Below are positions 1 through 9,050 of a DNA stretch of 64,000 nt, one piece after another (positions within the stretch are counted from its first letter, which is position 1; each line of letters opens with the position of its first letter). The stretch lies in the NCBI RefSeq assembly GCF_003337215.1, contig NZ_QPIG01000002.1:372001-436000 (forward strand). The letters run 5' to 3'. This DNA is from Oceanihabitans sediminis. Lineage in GTDB: Bacteria > Bacteroidota > Bacteroidia > Flavobacteriales > Flavobacteriaceae. Made by a program: the position numbers and the translations under genes. Below the pieces are notes generated by a model that was not told the DNA's origin, did not search any database, and saw only the letters and a program-made list of their open reading frames with translations.

Positions 1-74
1 TACAAGGACGGGTCAAATAAACTATCAATAATTCTCCTATTTATTAATTTTTCGACCAATAAACACAAAATGAA

Positions 75-794
75 ATGAAGCCAAATATAAATAATTTCGA
101 CTGTAATTCTCATTTTAACACACTAAGAAATAACAAGTTGTTTAATCATGCATCCAACGAATCTATAAATGCTTTATTAAATCAATGCAGACTTGAAACT
201 TTTGAAAAAGGAGAATGTATCATTAACAAAAAGAAGACTTTATATAAGTTTTATTATATGATTAATGGTAAGATTAAAGTATTCAATTTAAATCAAGAAA
301 CAGACAAACACTACACCTTATTCTTATTATTAAAAGATGATGTTTTTGATGTTTTTTCACTTATTAGCAAACATCAGCATAATGTATGTTATGAAGTTTT
401 AGAGGACACAGAGCTCTTGGTTTTTTCTTGTGAAACCATAAGAGAATGGTTATTAAAAAACCCTATTATTTTAAATGAATTATTTAAATATACCATTCAG
501 AAATTACAAGTTTTAGAATATCACCTTTTAGATCTTGGAACAAACGGCTTATTAGTAAGACTTGCTAATTTATTGCTAGAAAATTATAATATAAATACAC
601 AGCAAATTGAAAACATCAACAATCTTACGCACAAAGAACTAGCCGAATTAATTGGAACCACCCGAGCTGTATTCAACAGACATATTCAAGCATTAAAAAA
701 AGAAGGGATTATTCGAATAGAAAGAAAGAATATTTATGTAATAGATGTAAAGCTTTTAATTGAAAAAAGCAGCAAAAGCAATTTTATAGATTAG
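75..794 (+). CDS. Crp/Fnr family transcriptional regulator
   Basis: Cytoplasmic DNA-binding regulator of 239 aa, a usual length for the family. The first ~130 residues look like a cyclic-nucleotide-binding-type beta-roll (FEKGECIINK, then YYMINGKIKVF). A long helix follows, then a C-terminal Crp-type winged HTH at about residues 180-235 (LTHKELAELIGTTRAVFNRH). No cysteine cluster of the Fnr iron-sulfur type is apparent, so the ligand is unknown. An ATG five bases upstream (position 70) hits a stop at once, so 75 is the start. The gene stands alone at the left window edge; its targets cannot be read from the sequence. Confidence 0.88.
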   Translation: MKPNINNFDCNSHFNTLRNNKLFNHASNESINALLNQCRLETFEKGECIINKKKTLYKFYYMINGKIKVFNLNQETDKHYTLFLLLKDDVFDVFSLISKHQHNVCYEVLEDTELLVFSCETIREWLLKNPIILNELFKYTIQKLQVLEYHLLDLGTNGLLVRLANLLLENYNINTQQIENINNLTHKELAELIGTTRAVFNRHIQALKKEGIIRIERKNIYVIDVKLLIEKSSKSNFID

Positions 795-982
795 AAATAT
801 GTGCTTGTTAATCTTAAGTTAAATAGAAAAATATGCTAATTAAGTAGCAGATACAATGAAGCTTAAGTTATAATTTTGGGTAATAGAAAAAGGACCGCTA
901 TTAATTACTGCAACTAATTACTATAACCATCTCCCTTATGTAATTACAAAAGATGCCAGCTATTAATCTAATACCTAATATT

Positions 983-1495
983 ATGAAAAATTTATTTTTC
1001 GGCTTAATGTTTTTAGGAATTGCCAGCCTAAGTTACTCCCAAATAGCAGAAGTCCAACTTGAAGATGTAAATCTTACACCTTTAAACACTAGTTATTTAA
1101 ATGAAGTGTCCGATAAAAGCACACCTAAAATAGTTAGGAGATTTGAATCTGAAGTTGCTAGATATGACATTACAGAAGCTCCTTTTTATGATGATAAATT
1201 TGAAGCCTATGAGGTTATTTTCGAAGGCAAAAACTCAGACCAATGTAGGATTGTTGCAACTTACGATAATGAAGGTAAAGTATTATCTTCTTTAGAAAGG
1301 TTTAAAGATGTAGCATTACCTTATGCTGTAAGAAATTCTATTGAAAAAAAATATCCGGGATGGATAGTTATTAAGGATACTTATCTAGTTTCTTATTACT
1401 TAGATAAAGAAGTAAAGAAAATGTATAAGCTCAAAATTGCAAAAGGAAATAAAAGAAAAAATATAAAAGTAGATGTTTTAGGAAACACTATTTAA
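983..1495 (+). CDS. Secreted PepSY-like protein of unknown function
   Basis: Small exported protein. The start is placed at the ATG at 983 because MKNLFFGLMFLGIASLSYSQ is a clean signal peptide with a cleavage-type SYSQ end; an earlier in-frame ATG at 953 would add ten residues in front of it. The mature part (about 150 aa) has the beta-rich pattern of PepSY-like/DUF2874 periplasmic proteins: YEVIFEG, then ATYDNEGKVLSS, then a helix with IEKKYPGW, then a lysine-rich strand pair. Family assignment is from motif resemblance only. It is followed by a strong bidirectional terminator and has no clear operon partner. Confidence 0.6.
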   Translation: MKNLFFGLMFLGIASLSYSQIAEVQLEDVNLTPLNTSYLNEVSDKSTPKIVRRFESEVARYDITEAPFYDDKFEAYEVIFEGKNSDQCRIVATYDNEGKVLSSLERFKDVALPYAVRNSIEKKYPGWIVIKDTYLVSYYLDKEVKKMYKLKIAKGNKRKNIKVDVLGNTI

Positions 1496-1520
1496 ACTTT
1501 CAATCTTTTATTAAAACAAA

Positions 1521-1553
1521 AAACGCAATCAAATATTTGATTGCGTTTTTCTT
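1521..1553. terminator. Bidirectional rho-independent terminator
   Basis: A perfect inverted repeat (arms AACGCAATCAAAT and ATTTGATTGCGTT) is followed by T-rich sequence on the plus strand and preceded by A-rich sequence. It can therefore stop both the gene ending at 1495 and the convergent dnaK ending at 1585. Confidence 0.9.
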
Positions 1554-1584
1554 TATTTTAATTTCTGCCTGTGCAGAAGTCAAT

Positions 1585-3489
1585 TTACTTTACTTCTTCA
1601 AAATCTACGTCTTCTACGTCGCTTGATTCTTTAGAGTCTGCTCCTGCATTTGCATCAGGTCCTGCTTGTGCACCACCTTGAGCTTCTGCTTGCGCTTTAT
1701 ACATTTCTTCGCTAGCAACTTTCCAAGCTTCGTTTATTTTCTCTAAAGCTGGCTCAATTACAGCTAGATCTTTAGATTCGTAAGCCTTTTTAAGTTCTTC
1801 TAAAGCTTCTTCAATTGGTTTTTTCTTATCATCAGATAATTTATCACCAAATTCTTTTAATTGTTTTTCCGTTTGGAAAATCATAGAATCCGCTTCGTTT
1901 AATTTCTTAGCGCTTTCTGCTGCTTTAGCATCTGCTTCAGCATTTGCTTCTGCATCAGCTTTCATCTTTTGAATTTCTTCTTCTGTTAATCCTGAAGAAG
2001 CTTCAATACGGATGTCTTGAGATTTGTTAGTAGCTTTATCTGTTGCAGAAACTTTAATAATTCCGTTTGCATCAATATCAAAAGTTACTTCAATTTGTGG
2101 AACTCCTCTTTGTGCTGGTGGTATACCATCTAAGTGGAAACGTCCAATTGTTTTGTTATCTGCAGCCATTGCTCTTTCTCCTTGTAAAACGTGAATTTCT
2201 ACTGAAGGTTGGTTATCTGCTGCTGTAGAGAATACTTGACTTTTCTTAGTAGGAATTGTTGTATTCGCTTCAATAAGTTTAGTCATTACATTCCCCATAG
2301 TTTCAATACCTAGTGATAAAGGTGTAACATCTAATAATAATACATCTTTAACATCTCCAGATAAAACTCCACCTTGGATACCTGCTCCTAAAGAAACAAC
2401 CTCATCTGGGTTTACTCCTTTACTTGGTGCTTTTCCAAAGAATTTTTCTACTGCTTCTTGTACAGCTGGGATACGTGTAGATCCTCCTACAAGAATTACT
2501 TGGTCTATATCACTTACCGTTAAACCTGCTGCTTTTAAAGCCGATTTACATGGGTCTATAGTACGTTTTACTAAATCGTCAATTAATTGCTCGAATTTAG
2601 CTTTTGTTAATGTACGCACTAAGTGTTTTGGTCCAGATGCAGTTGCAGTAACGTATGGTAAGTTGATTTCTGTTTGAGCAGAAGATGATAATTCAATCTT
2701 TGCTTTTTCTGCAGCTTCCTTAATACGTTGTAAAGCCATAGGGTCTTTACGTAAATCAACACCTTCTTCAGCGTTAAACTCGTCTGCTAACCAATCAATT
2801 ACTTTTTGGTCTACATCGTCTCCTCCTAAGTGAGTATCTCCTTCTGTAGAAAGTACTTCAAATACACCATCTCCTAATTCTAAGATAGATACGTCATGCG
2901 TTCCACCTCCAAAATCGAATACTGCGATTTTTTGATCTGTTCCTTTTTTATCTAATCCGTAAGCTAATGCTGCTGCAGTAGGCTCGTTTATAATTCTTCT
3001 TACTTTTAATCCTGCAATTTCACCTGCTTCTTTAGTAGCTTGACGTTGTGCATCGTTAAAGTAAGCTGGTACTGTAATTACAGCTTCAGTTACTGTAGCT
3101 CCTAAATAATCTTCAGCAGTTTTCTTCATTTTTTGAAGAACCATTGCAGATAATTCTTGTGGTGTATATAAACGACCATCAATATCTACTCTTGGCGTAT
3201 CGTTATCTCCTTTTACTACTTTATATGGTACACGTTCTGCTTCTTTAGTAGACTCAGAATATTTATTACCCATAAAACGCTTAATAGAACTAACCGTTTT
3301 TGTTGGGTTTGTAACTGCTTGTCTCTTTGCTGGGTCTCCAACTTTAATTTCGCCTCCTTCAACGAAAGCAATAACTGAAGGTGTTGTACGTTTACCTTCT
3401 GCGTTTGGGATAACAACTGGTTCGTTACCTTCCATTACAGAAACGCAAGAGTTTGTTGTTCCTAAATCGATTCCAATAATCTTACTCAT
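1585..3489 (-). CDS. dnaK: Molecular chaperone DnaK (Hsp70)
   Basis: ATP-dependent cytoplasmic chaperone of 634 aa, full length. The nucleotide-binding domain starts with [17 protein letters not shown] and carries [15 protein letters not shown] at about residue 192 and the adenosine-binding GGSTRIP near 337. The substrate-binding domain follows ([13 protein letters not shown], about 390). The helical lid ends in an alanine/glycine-rich tail and a [11 protein letters not shown] terminus, the usual DnaK ending. No dnaJ or grpE lies next to it. The upstream 220 bp contains a TTTCGCGAAA palindrome, but no CIRCE element was recognised. Confidence 0.98.
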   Translation of the reverse strand: MSKIIGIDLGTTNSCVSVMEGNEPVVIPNAEGKRTTPSVIAFVEGGEIKVGDPAKRQAVTNPTKTVSSIKRFMGNKYSESTKEAERVPYKVVKGDNDTPRVDIDGRLYTPQELSAMVLQKMKKTAEDYLGATVTEAVITVPAYFNDAQRQATKEAGEIAGLKVRRIINEPTAAALAYGLDKKGTDQKIAVFDFGGGTHDVSILELGDGVFEVLSTEGDTHLGGDDVDQKVIDWLADEFNAEEGVDLRKDPMALQRIKEAAEKAKIELSSSAQTEINLPYVTATASGPKHLVRTLTKAKFEQLIDDLVKRTIDPCKSALKAAGLTVSDIDQVILVGGSTRIPAVQEAVEKFFGKAPSKGVNPDEVVSLGAGIQGGVLSGDVKDVLLLDVTPLSLGIETMGNVMTKLIEANTTIPTKKSQVFSTAADNQPSVEIHVLQGERAMAADNKTIGRFHLDGIPPAQRGVPQIEVTFDIDANGIIKVSATDKATNKSQDIRIEASSGLTEEEIQKMKADAEANAEADAKAAESAKKLNEADSMIFQTEKQLKEFGDKLSDDKKKPIEEALEELKKAYESKDLAVIEPALEKINEAWKVASEEMYKAQAEAQGGAQAGPDANAGADSKESSDVEDVDFEEVK

Positions 3490-3512
3490 AATTTTATTTT
3501 TATTTTTTTTAG

Positions 3513-3531
3513 TTTTCCGCTTTCGCGAAAC
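3513..3531. repeat. TTTCGCGAAA palindromic motif
   Basis: The intergenic motif TTCCGCTTTCGCGAAA contains the perfect palindrome TTTCGCGAAA at 3521-3530. A nearly identical motif in the opposite orientation occurs at 32481-32499. It lies 30 bp upstream of dnaK and may be a dispersed short repeat rather than a dnaK operator. Confidence 0.45.
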
Positions 3532-3676
3532 TATCGTGTTGATATTTATTTTTTAATTCATGTTGTAATAGTCAATGACTATGCCAACAAAAAAAAACTG
3601 ACAAGCTGTCACTATTTGGAAATGAAATCAGTAAGTAATTAATCTCATTAGTACTTTTATTGACAAAAAAAGAGTT

Positions 3677-3684
3677 TATCTTTG
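3677..3684 (+). promoter_or_regulatory. Putative -7 promoter box for the serine dehydratase gene
   Basis: TATCTTTG matches the Bacteroidota -7 consensus TAnnTTTG and lies 25 bp before the start codon. A TTGACA-like sequence is just upstream (3660-3665), but at 14 bp its spacing is shorter than usual. Confidence 0.5.
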
Positions 3685-3709
3685 TTTTGATTAATAACAG
3701 AGTAATTAT

Positions 3710-5131
3710 ATGGAATGTATTTCGGTTTTTGATATGCTTAAGATTGGTGTTGGGCCTTCGAGTTCTCACACACTAGGACCTTGGCGAGCAGCAGAACGAT
3801 GGATTAAAGAGCTTAAAGAAAAAAACACTTTCGATAAGGTAGAAACCATTCATGTAGATCTTTATGGTTCTTTATCCTTAACAGGGAAAGGACATGCAAC
3901 AGACTTAGCTGTAATGTTAGGTTTGTGTGGCTACGACCCCGAAACAATTCCTACAGAAAATATTCCGGAAATAATAGATAACATTAATAAGGAAAAAACT
4001 TTATCCTTTAATGGTGAAAAAGCTATTTCCTTCGATCCTAAAACAAATATTGTTTTTAATAGAAAGTTTTTACCATTCCATTCTAACGGAATGATTTTTA
4101 CTTCGATAATAAATGGTAAAAAGAAAAAATCCACCTTCTACTCTATTGGTGGTGGTTTTGTAGTAAAAGAAGAACGTACCATTCACAAAAAGAATTTAGA
4201 AATAAAATGCTCCTTCCCATATCCTATAGATAAAGGAACAGAACTTCTAGCATATTGTAAAGAGTTAAATCTCCCAATTTCTGAAGTTGTTTTAGAAAAT
4301 GAAAAATCTATTCGTACAGAAGAAGAAATAGATAAAGAGTTACATCGTATTTGGGATACCATGCTAGAGTGTATGTACATAGGCTGTCATACCGAAGGAA
4401 ACCTTCCTGGCGGATTAAACGTAAGACGCCGTGCTTATGACATGTACGAAAACTTAAAAGGAAGCACTCCGTATTCTAATCCTGTAGAATGGATTTACTC
4501 GATACGAAACACAGAGGTTAGGTTTAGACAGATATTAAAATGGGTTAGCTGCTTTGCTTTAGGTGTAAACGAAGTAAATGCTTCTTTAGGCCGAGTAGTA
4601 ACTGCTCCAACAAATGGAAGTGCAGGAGTTATTCCTTCCGTTTTAATGTATTACTTGGTAATTGAAAACCACGATGGTAATTTTGAAGACATCAAAAAAT
4701 TCTTATTAGTTGCCGGAGAAATTGGAAGTATCTTTAAAAAAGGCGCAACCATTAGTGCTGCTATGGGTGGATGTCAAGCAGAAATAGGGGTTAGCTCAGC
4801 AATGGCAGCTGGTGCTTTAACCGAATTATTAGGAGGTTCTCCTGAACAGGTTTTAATTGCAGCTGAAATTGCAATGGAGCATCATTTAGGACTTACTTGT
4901 GATCCTATTGGCGGACTAGTACAAATACCTTGTATAGAAAGAAATGCCATGGGAGCAATTAAAGCTATTAATGCTGCAGAATTAGCATTAAATACCGACC
5001 CTAAAAACGTAAAAGTTCCTTTAGACAAAGTTGTAGCTACTATGTGGGAAACCGCTAAAGATATGAGCTCCAAATATAAAGAAACTAGCGAAGGAGGTCT
5101 TGCGGTAAGTGTTAATATGGCAGATTGCTAA
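3710..5131 (+). CDS. sdaA: L-serine ammonia-lyase, iron-sulfur type
   Basis: Cytoplasmic enzyme converting L-serine to pyruvate and ammonia; 473 aa, the single-chain form with fused beta and alpha domains. The N-terminus has [20 protein letters not shown], the hallmark of the beta domain. The alpha domain has [16 protein letters not shown] and [18 protein letters not shown]. It also has [18 protein letters not shown], whose cysteines together with GGC fit the family's 4Fe-4S ligands. The gene is transcribed away from dnaK as a single unit, with a promoter box at 3677 and a hairpin behind it. Confidence 0.96.
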   Translation: MECISVFDMLKIGVGPSSSHTLGPWRAAERWIKELKEKNTFDKVETIHVDLYGSLSLTGKGHATDLAVMLGLCGYDPETIPTENIPEIIDNINKEKTLSFNGEKAISFDPKTNIVFNRKFLPFHSNGMIFTSIINGKKKKSTFYSIGGGFVVKEERTIHKKNLEIKCSFPYPIDKGTELLAYCKELNLPISEVVLENEKSIRTEEEIDKELHRIWDTMLECMYIGCHTEGNLPGGLNVRRRAYDMYENLKGSTPYSNPVEWIYSIRNTEVRFRQILKWVSCFALGVNEVNASLGRVVTAPTNGSAGVIPSVLMYYLVIENHDGNFEDIKKFLLVAGEIGSIFKKGATISAAMGGCQAEIGVSSAMAAGALTELLGGSPEQVLIAAEIAMEHHLGLTCDPIGGLVQIPCIERNAMGAIKAINAAELALNTDPKNVKVPLDKVVATMWETAKDMSSKYKETSEGGLAVSVNMADC

Positions 5132-5168
5132 TTAATCATTCTCAGAATCAACTTATTTTTAATAAACC

Positions 5169-5197
5169 AAGGCTTCATGATACACAAATGAAGCCTT
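5169..5197 (+). terminator. Hairpin terminator after sdaA
   Basis: Perfect 10-bp inverted repeat (AAGGCTTCAT / ATGAAGCCTT) with a 9-nt loop. The T-tract after it is weak, so termination efficiency is uncertain. Confidence 0.6.
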
Positions 5198-5282
5198 CTA
5201 AATACACTTAGTTTAAGCAATAAATGATTGGTTTCACTTAATTTATTACTTTTACACTATATAATTTTTATACTTAGAACAG

Positions 5283-6101
5283 ATGTCTGTAGCAAAAAAA
5301 CAATATAAAAGAATTACCGTTAAGTCTCTAGTAGACATGAAAGCTAATGGAGAAAAAATATCTATGCTAACTGCTTACGATTATACTATGGCAAAAATAG
5401 TTGATGGCGCAGGAATAGATGTTATACTTGTTGGTGATTCTGCAAGTAATGTAATGGCTGGTCACGAAACTACTTTACCTATTACATTAGATCATATGAT
5501 TTATCACGCATCTTCTGTAGTAAGAGCAATTGAAAGAGCTTTGGTAGTTGTAGATTTACCTTTCGGAACTTACCAAAGTGATCCAAAAGAAGCTTTACGC
5601 TCTGCTATTAGAATTATGAAAGAATCTGGAGGTCATGCTGTAAAAATGGAAGGTGGTAAAGAGATTAAAGAGTCTATAAAAAGAATTCTACATGCTGGAA
5701 TACCAGTAATGGGACACTTAGGACTTACGCCACAATCTATTTATAAGTTTGGAACATACACTGTAAGAGCAAAAGAAGAACAAGAAGCGAAACAATTAAA
5801 AGAAGATGCTTTAATGCTTGAAAAAGCAGGTTGCTTTGCTATTGTATTAGAAAAAATCCCAGCAGCTTTAGCGAAAGAAGTTGCAGAAAGTGTTTCTATT
5901 CCTGTTATAGGGATTGGTGCTGGTGATGGTGTTGACGGTCAGGTTTTAGTACTTCACGATATGATTGGTATGACACATGAGTTTAACCCTCGTTTTTTAC
6001 GTCGCTATATGAATCTTTACGAAGACATGACAAACGCCATTTCTCAATATGTAGATGATGTTAAGACTGGAGACTTCCCTAATGAGGAAGAACAGTACTA
6101 A
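5283..6101 (+). CDS. panB: 3-methyl-2-oxobutanoate hydroxymethyltransferase
   Basis: First committed step of pantothenate synthesis: transfers a hydroxymethyl group from methylene-tetrahydrofolate to 2-oxoisovalerate, giving ketopantoate. The 272-aa protein is the usual length. Visible family motifs are [46 protein letters not shown] and [10 protein letters not shown], then [20 protein letters not shown]; these contribute the metal-binding aspartates and the catalytic glutamate (IVLEKIP). No panC or panD lies nearby, so the pathway is scattered. The pseudouridine synthase gene follows after 48 bp and may be co-transcribed. Confidence 0.97.
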   Translation: MSVAKKQYKRITVKSLVDMKANGEKISMLTAYDYTMAKIVDGAGIDVILVGDSASNVMAGHETTLPITLDHMIYHASSVVRAIERALVVVDLPFGTYQSDPKEALRSAIRIMKESGGHAVKMEGGKEIKESIKRILHAGIPVMGHLGLTPQSIYKFGTYTVRAKEEQEAKQLKEDALMLEKAGCFAIVLEKIPAALAKEVAESVSIPVIGIGAGDGVDGQVLVLHDMIGMTHEFNPRFLRRYMNLYEDMTNAISQYVDDVKTGDFPNEEEQY

Positions 6102-6149
6102 TTATAAATAAATATGAAACTTCATAAATTACTTAAAGGTTAAAAATTG

Positions 6150-6860
6150 ATGGCTAAAAAAGCTTCAGATAAAATATTATCAAACAAAAATAATCTACAA
6201 GTAATTTATGAAGACAACCATATAATCGTTGTCAACAAACGCGCTGGTGATATTGTTCAAGGGGATAAAACTGGAGACAAACCTTTAAGTGACGTAGTAA
6301 AGGATTATATCAAGGATAAATACAATAAACCTGGAAATGTTTATTTAGGTACTGTACATAGATTGGACAGACCAACAACGGGGATTGTCATCTTTGCTAA
6401 AACTAGCAAGGTTTTACCTAGATTAAATAAGTTATTTGTTTCTAAAGTCATTCATAAAACCTATTGGGCGCTAGTAAAAAATGCACCTGCAAAACCAAAA
6501 GACACCTTAGTTCACTGGCTTAAAAAGAACCCGAAAAACAACAAATCTACCGCTTACGCTAAAGAAGTTACAGATAGCAAAAAAGCCATTCTTCATTATA
6601 ATACCTTAAAAGCTTTAGATAATTACTTTTTACTTGAAGTAGATTTAGAAACTGGAAGACATCACCAAATCCGAACTCAATTATCCAGTATTGGCAGCCC
6701 TATTAAAGGAGATTTAAAATATGGATTTGACAGAAGTAACAAAGACGCAAGTATTAGCTTACATGCACGTCAAATTAAGTTTATACACCCTGTTTCTAAA
6801 GAAGCTCTAGACATTATAGCTCCTTTACCAAAAGATCCTGTTTGGGACGCTTGCCTTTAG
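6150..6860 (+). CDS. RluA-family RNA pseudouridine synthase
   Basis: RNA uridine isomerase, 236 aa from the ATG at 6150. A TTG one codon earlier (6147) is also open but less likely. The catalytic aspartate sits in GTVHRLDRPTTGIVIFAKTS, and ETGRHHQIRTQLSSIG is the second RluA-family motif. There is no obvious S4 domain. The target (23S rRNA or tRNA) cannot be decided. The stop overlaps the convergent histidine kinase gene by four bases. Confidence 0.92.
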   Translation: MAKKASDKILSNKNNLQVIYEDNHIIVVNKRAGDIVQGDKTGDKPLSDVVKDYIKDKYNKPGNVYLGTVHRLDRPTTGIVIFAKTSKVLPRLNKLFVSKVIHKTYWALVKNAPAKPKDTLVHWLKKNPKNNKSTAYAKEVTDSKKAILHYNTLKALDNYFLLEVDLETGRHHQIRTQLSSIGSPIKGDLKYGFDRSNKDASISLHARQIKFIHPVSKEALDIIAPLPKDPVWDACL

Positions 6861-7672
6861 TAATTATATACAATTTGTAACTGTACTCCTTCCCCTATTT
6901 TTGAAGTCAATTTAAAATCAGCTTTTATTAGCTCTGCACGACTTTTCATATTTAATAAGCCAGAACCTTTTTCTGAAGTTTCCATATTAAAGCCCTTACC
7001 ATCATCATTTGCAGAAACCACAAGACTATCTTCTTTATAATCTAAACAAACTTTAATGCTTTCTGCTTCGGAATATTTTACAGCGTTTGAGAAAAACTCT
7101 TGTAGAATTCTAAAAATAATTATCTCGTGATTTTTATTGGATATTGGTTTAGAAACACCTTTAATTTCTAAATCTGCATTGGTAAATTTCATTCGTTTCA
7201 ACCTATCCAACTCATTAACAATAGATTTTTCAAAACCTTGATTTAAAATCACCTCACTATTTAAGGACTTAGAAAGCGAACGAACCTCCATCAAACTCTT
7301 TTTTACAATGCTGGTAGTTTCAGAAATATTGTCTTTCACTTCCTGAGAAACCTGCGTGCTTAAAATGCTTAACTGCATATTGGCAACAGATAAAAGCTGA
7401 CCAATATTATCATGTAACTCCCACCCTATGTTTTTTAGGGTTTGTTCCTGAATTTCTGTCTGAGTTTTAACAATCTCCTTGTCAAAAGCCTGTTGTTGTC
7501 TTATTTTTTCTAATAAGAGCTTGTTTTTTCTTTTCTGAAAAACAATAAAGAAAATAACTACCAAAGCAGTAACTACAAACAATACACTAACCATATAAAC
7601 CAACAGGTATCGTTCTGCTGATGTTGAAACAGTAGCTTGTGCTTGTAATAATATAAGATTAATAAAATACAT
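6857..7672 (-). CDS. Sensor histidine kinase, HisKA_3/NarX-type
   Basis: Membrane-bound two-component kinase of 271 aa. One membrane helix (about residues 22-45, VYMVSVLFVVTALVVIFFIVF) is followed by a coiled segment. The dimerisation/phosphoacceptor helix has the HisKA_3 signature NIGWELHDNIGQLLSVANMQ, with the likely phosphorylated His in ELHDN. The C-terminal HATPase has the N-box EFFSNAVKYS and the G-boxes DDGKGFN and GSGLLNMKSRAE. It lacks an extracellular sensory domain of any size. No response regulator is adjacent, which is unusual for this class. The membrane-protein gene lies 23 bp upstream on the same strand. Confidence 0.9.
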   Translation of the reverse strand: MYFINLILLQAQATVSTSAERYLLVYMVSVLFVVTALVVIFFIVFQKRKNKLLLEKIRQQQAFDKEIVKTQTEIQEQTLKNIGWELHDNIGQLLSVANMQLSILSTQVSQEVKDNISETTSIVKKSLMEVRSLSKSLNSEVILNQGFEKSIVNELDRLKRMKFTNADLEIKGVSKPISNKNHEIIIFRILQEFFSNAVKYSEAESIKVCLDYKEDSLVVSANDDGKGFNMETSEKGSGLLNMKSRAELIKADFKLTSKIGEGVQLQIVYNY

Positions 7673-7695
7673 CTATAAGTTAAAAATTAGTTTCC

Positions 7696-8394
7696 TTACT
7701 CAGGTTTACTCTTTATTAATGCAAAAGCAAATCCTAAATACATAAAAATATTTGCAATTAATTTGATTGTCCACTTTATAGCAACAAAATCCCAATCAGA
7801 ATCCGTACTATACACTTCAAAAAAGTTTAGAGGTGTTGTTATAAGCCACCATAAAAATAAAATTACTGCTACATAAAAGTAAACCGACTGAAAGGAGTTA
7901 ATTATTTTTTCAGAATTCAATAATTCAAATAAATAAAAAACAGAACTAATAAGTATAATTGCAACGTTTAATATAGTTATATATGTTGGTCTTATTTCAA
8001 AAATGTTTCGATAGTCTGGAATTACCATAAATAATAAAACCAACAAATACAGATATATACAGGCTTTAATAATTCTTTTTAAAAGAAGGGACTCATACTT
8101 CCGACTTAAAAACCAGGGATAAAACACTGTTGCCGCCGAAGCCCAAAACAAGGTATACCACCAATAATTCTTTTCTACTAAAGTTCCTTCAATTAAGTGA
8201 AATAGTCTCAAGTTTTTGAAATACGAAGGATAAGCTCCTACAATCTCCACTATTACTACCCATGCCAAGAACCATATAAAATATTTTACATGTGTATTTT
8301 TATATTTTTTATAAACAAAAACACCAACTATAAAAGCAAAAATCTCAAAGCTCTTAGTTAGTATATCGTAATAATCAAATAAAAATTGTCTCAA
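7696..8394 (-). CDS. Multi-pass membrane protein, unknown function
   Basis: A 232-aa very hydrophobic protein with about six or seven predicted membrane helices (for example EIFAFIVGVFVYKK, YFIWFLAWVVIVEIVG, LYLLVLLFMVIP, ILNVAIILISSVFYLF, VYFYVAVILFLWWL, LIANIFMYLGFAFALI). No enzymatic motif is seen. It ends 23 bp before the histidine kinase gene and probably shares its transcript, so it may act as a sensory partner; that is inference from position only. Confidence 0.7.
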   Translation of the reverse strand: MRQFLFDYYDILTKSFEIFAFIVGVFVYKKYKNTHVKYFIWFLAWVVIVEIVGAYPSYFKNLRLFHLIEGTLVEKNYWWYTLFWASAATVFYPWFLSRKYESLLLKRIIKACIYLYLLVLLFMVIPDYRNIFEIRPTYITILNVAIILISSVFYLFELLNSEKIINSFQSVYFYVAVILFLWWLITTPLNFFEVYSTDSDWDFVAIKWTIKLIANIFMYLGFAFALIKSKPE

Positions 8395-8459
8395 CAGGTG
8401 TTTTATTTAAGTACTAGATTCAAAATTGTTTCGCACAAAATAGGAAAGGTATAAACAAA

Positions 8460-8969
8460 TTACTGCGGATAACTTACAAAAGGTGGATTCCCCATTCCAC
8501 CGTCATTCAATCCACTTCCACCAGGAATATCTCCTTTTCCATCTTGCGTCATACTAAAAAAAGTACTACCTGCTTTAGAAAGATCTTTTGCCCCAGTAGG
8601 AACTAAAAACATTGTGGTATAACCTACCTCTTCTACCGTTGGGTAAGCTCCCAAATACACCCTAACACCAGTCATTGTATACCCTAAATCGGCAGATTCT
8701 TTTTCAGCATAAGCTAAATATTTCTGCATGTCTTCTAAAGACCACCATGTCGAACGGTTATCTGGTCGCATCACAATAGATTTACTAATTAATGCATGTC
8801 TGCTATCAAAAGCCTCATCTAGCATTTTAGCTTTTTGTGGGGTAATAAGCCCCTTTGGAGGTACTACATCAGTAATTGGAGTATCCGCAACACTAGAATT
8901 AGTGAAGAAATAATAAGTAACAAAAGCCCCGATAAAAACACCAAGAAGGAATAAACTAATTTTTTTCAT
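8460..8969 (-). CDS. Membrane-anchored hypothetical protein
   Basis: A 169-aa protein with an N-terminal signal anchor (KKISLFLLGVFIGAFVTYYFF). A soluble periplasmic domain follows, with PPKGLITPQKAKMLDEAFDSRH, YLAYAEKESADLGYTMTGVR and VYLGAYPTVEEVGYTTMFLV, ending in a Gly/Pro-rich tail (DIPGGSGLNDGGMGNPPF). I do not recognise the family. It lies 65 bp upstream of the membrane-protein gene on the same strand and may belong to that transcription unit. Confidence 0.65.
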   Translation of the reverse strand: MKKISLFLLGVFIGAFVTYYFFTNSSVADTPITDVVPPKGLITPQKAKMLDEAFDSRHALISKSIVMRPDNRSTWWSLEDMQKYLAYAEKESADLGYTMTGVRVYLGAYPTVEEVGYTTMFLVPTGAKDLSKAGSTFFSMTQDGKGDIPGGSGLNDGGMGNPPFVSYPQ

Positions 8970-9050
8970 GATTAAATAATTGATTAATAGTTTTTAAAAG
9001 TATTAAAAAGAATGAAATTTCTTTCAATTAATCTGTATTAATATCTTAAA

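Noticed and set aside
3572-3769. A 65-codon minus-strand frame between dnaK and sdaA
   Set aside because: It crosses the sdaA promoter and start region and shows no protein-like pattern.
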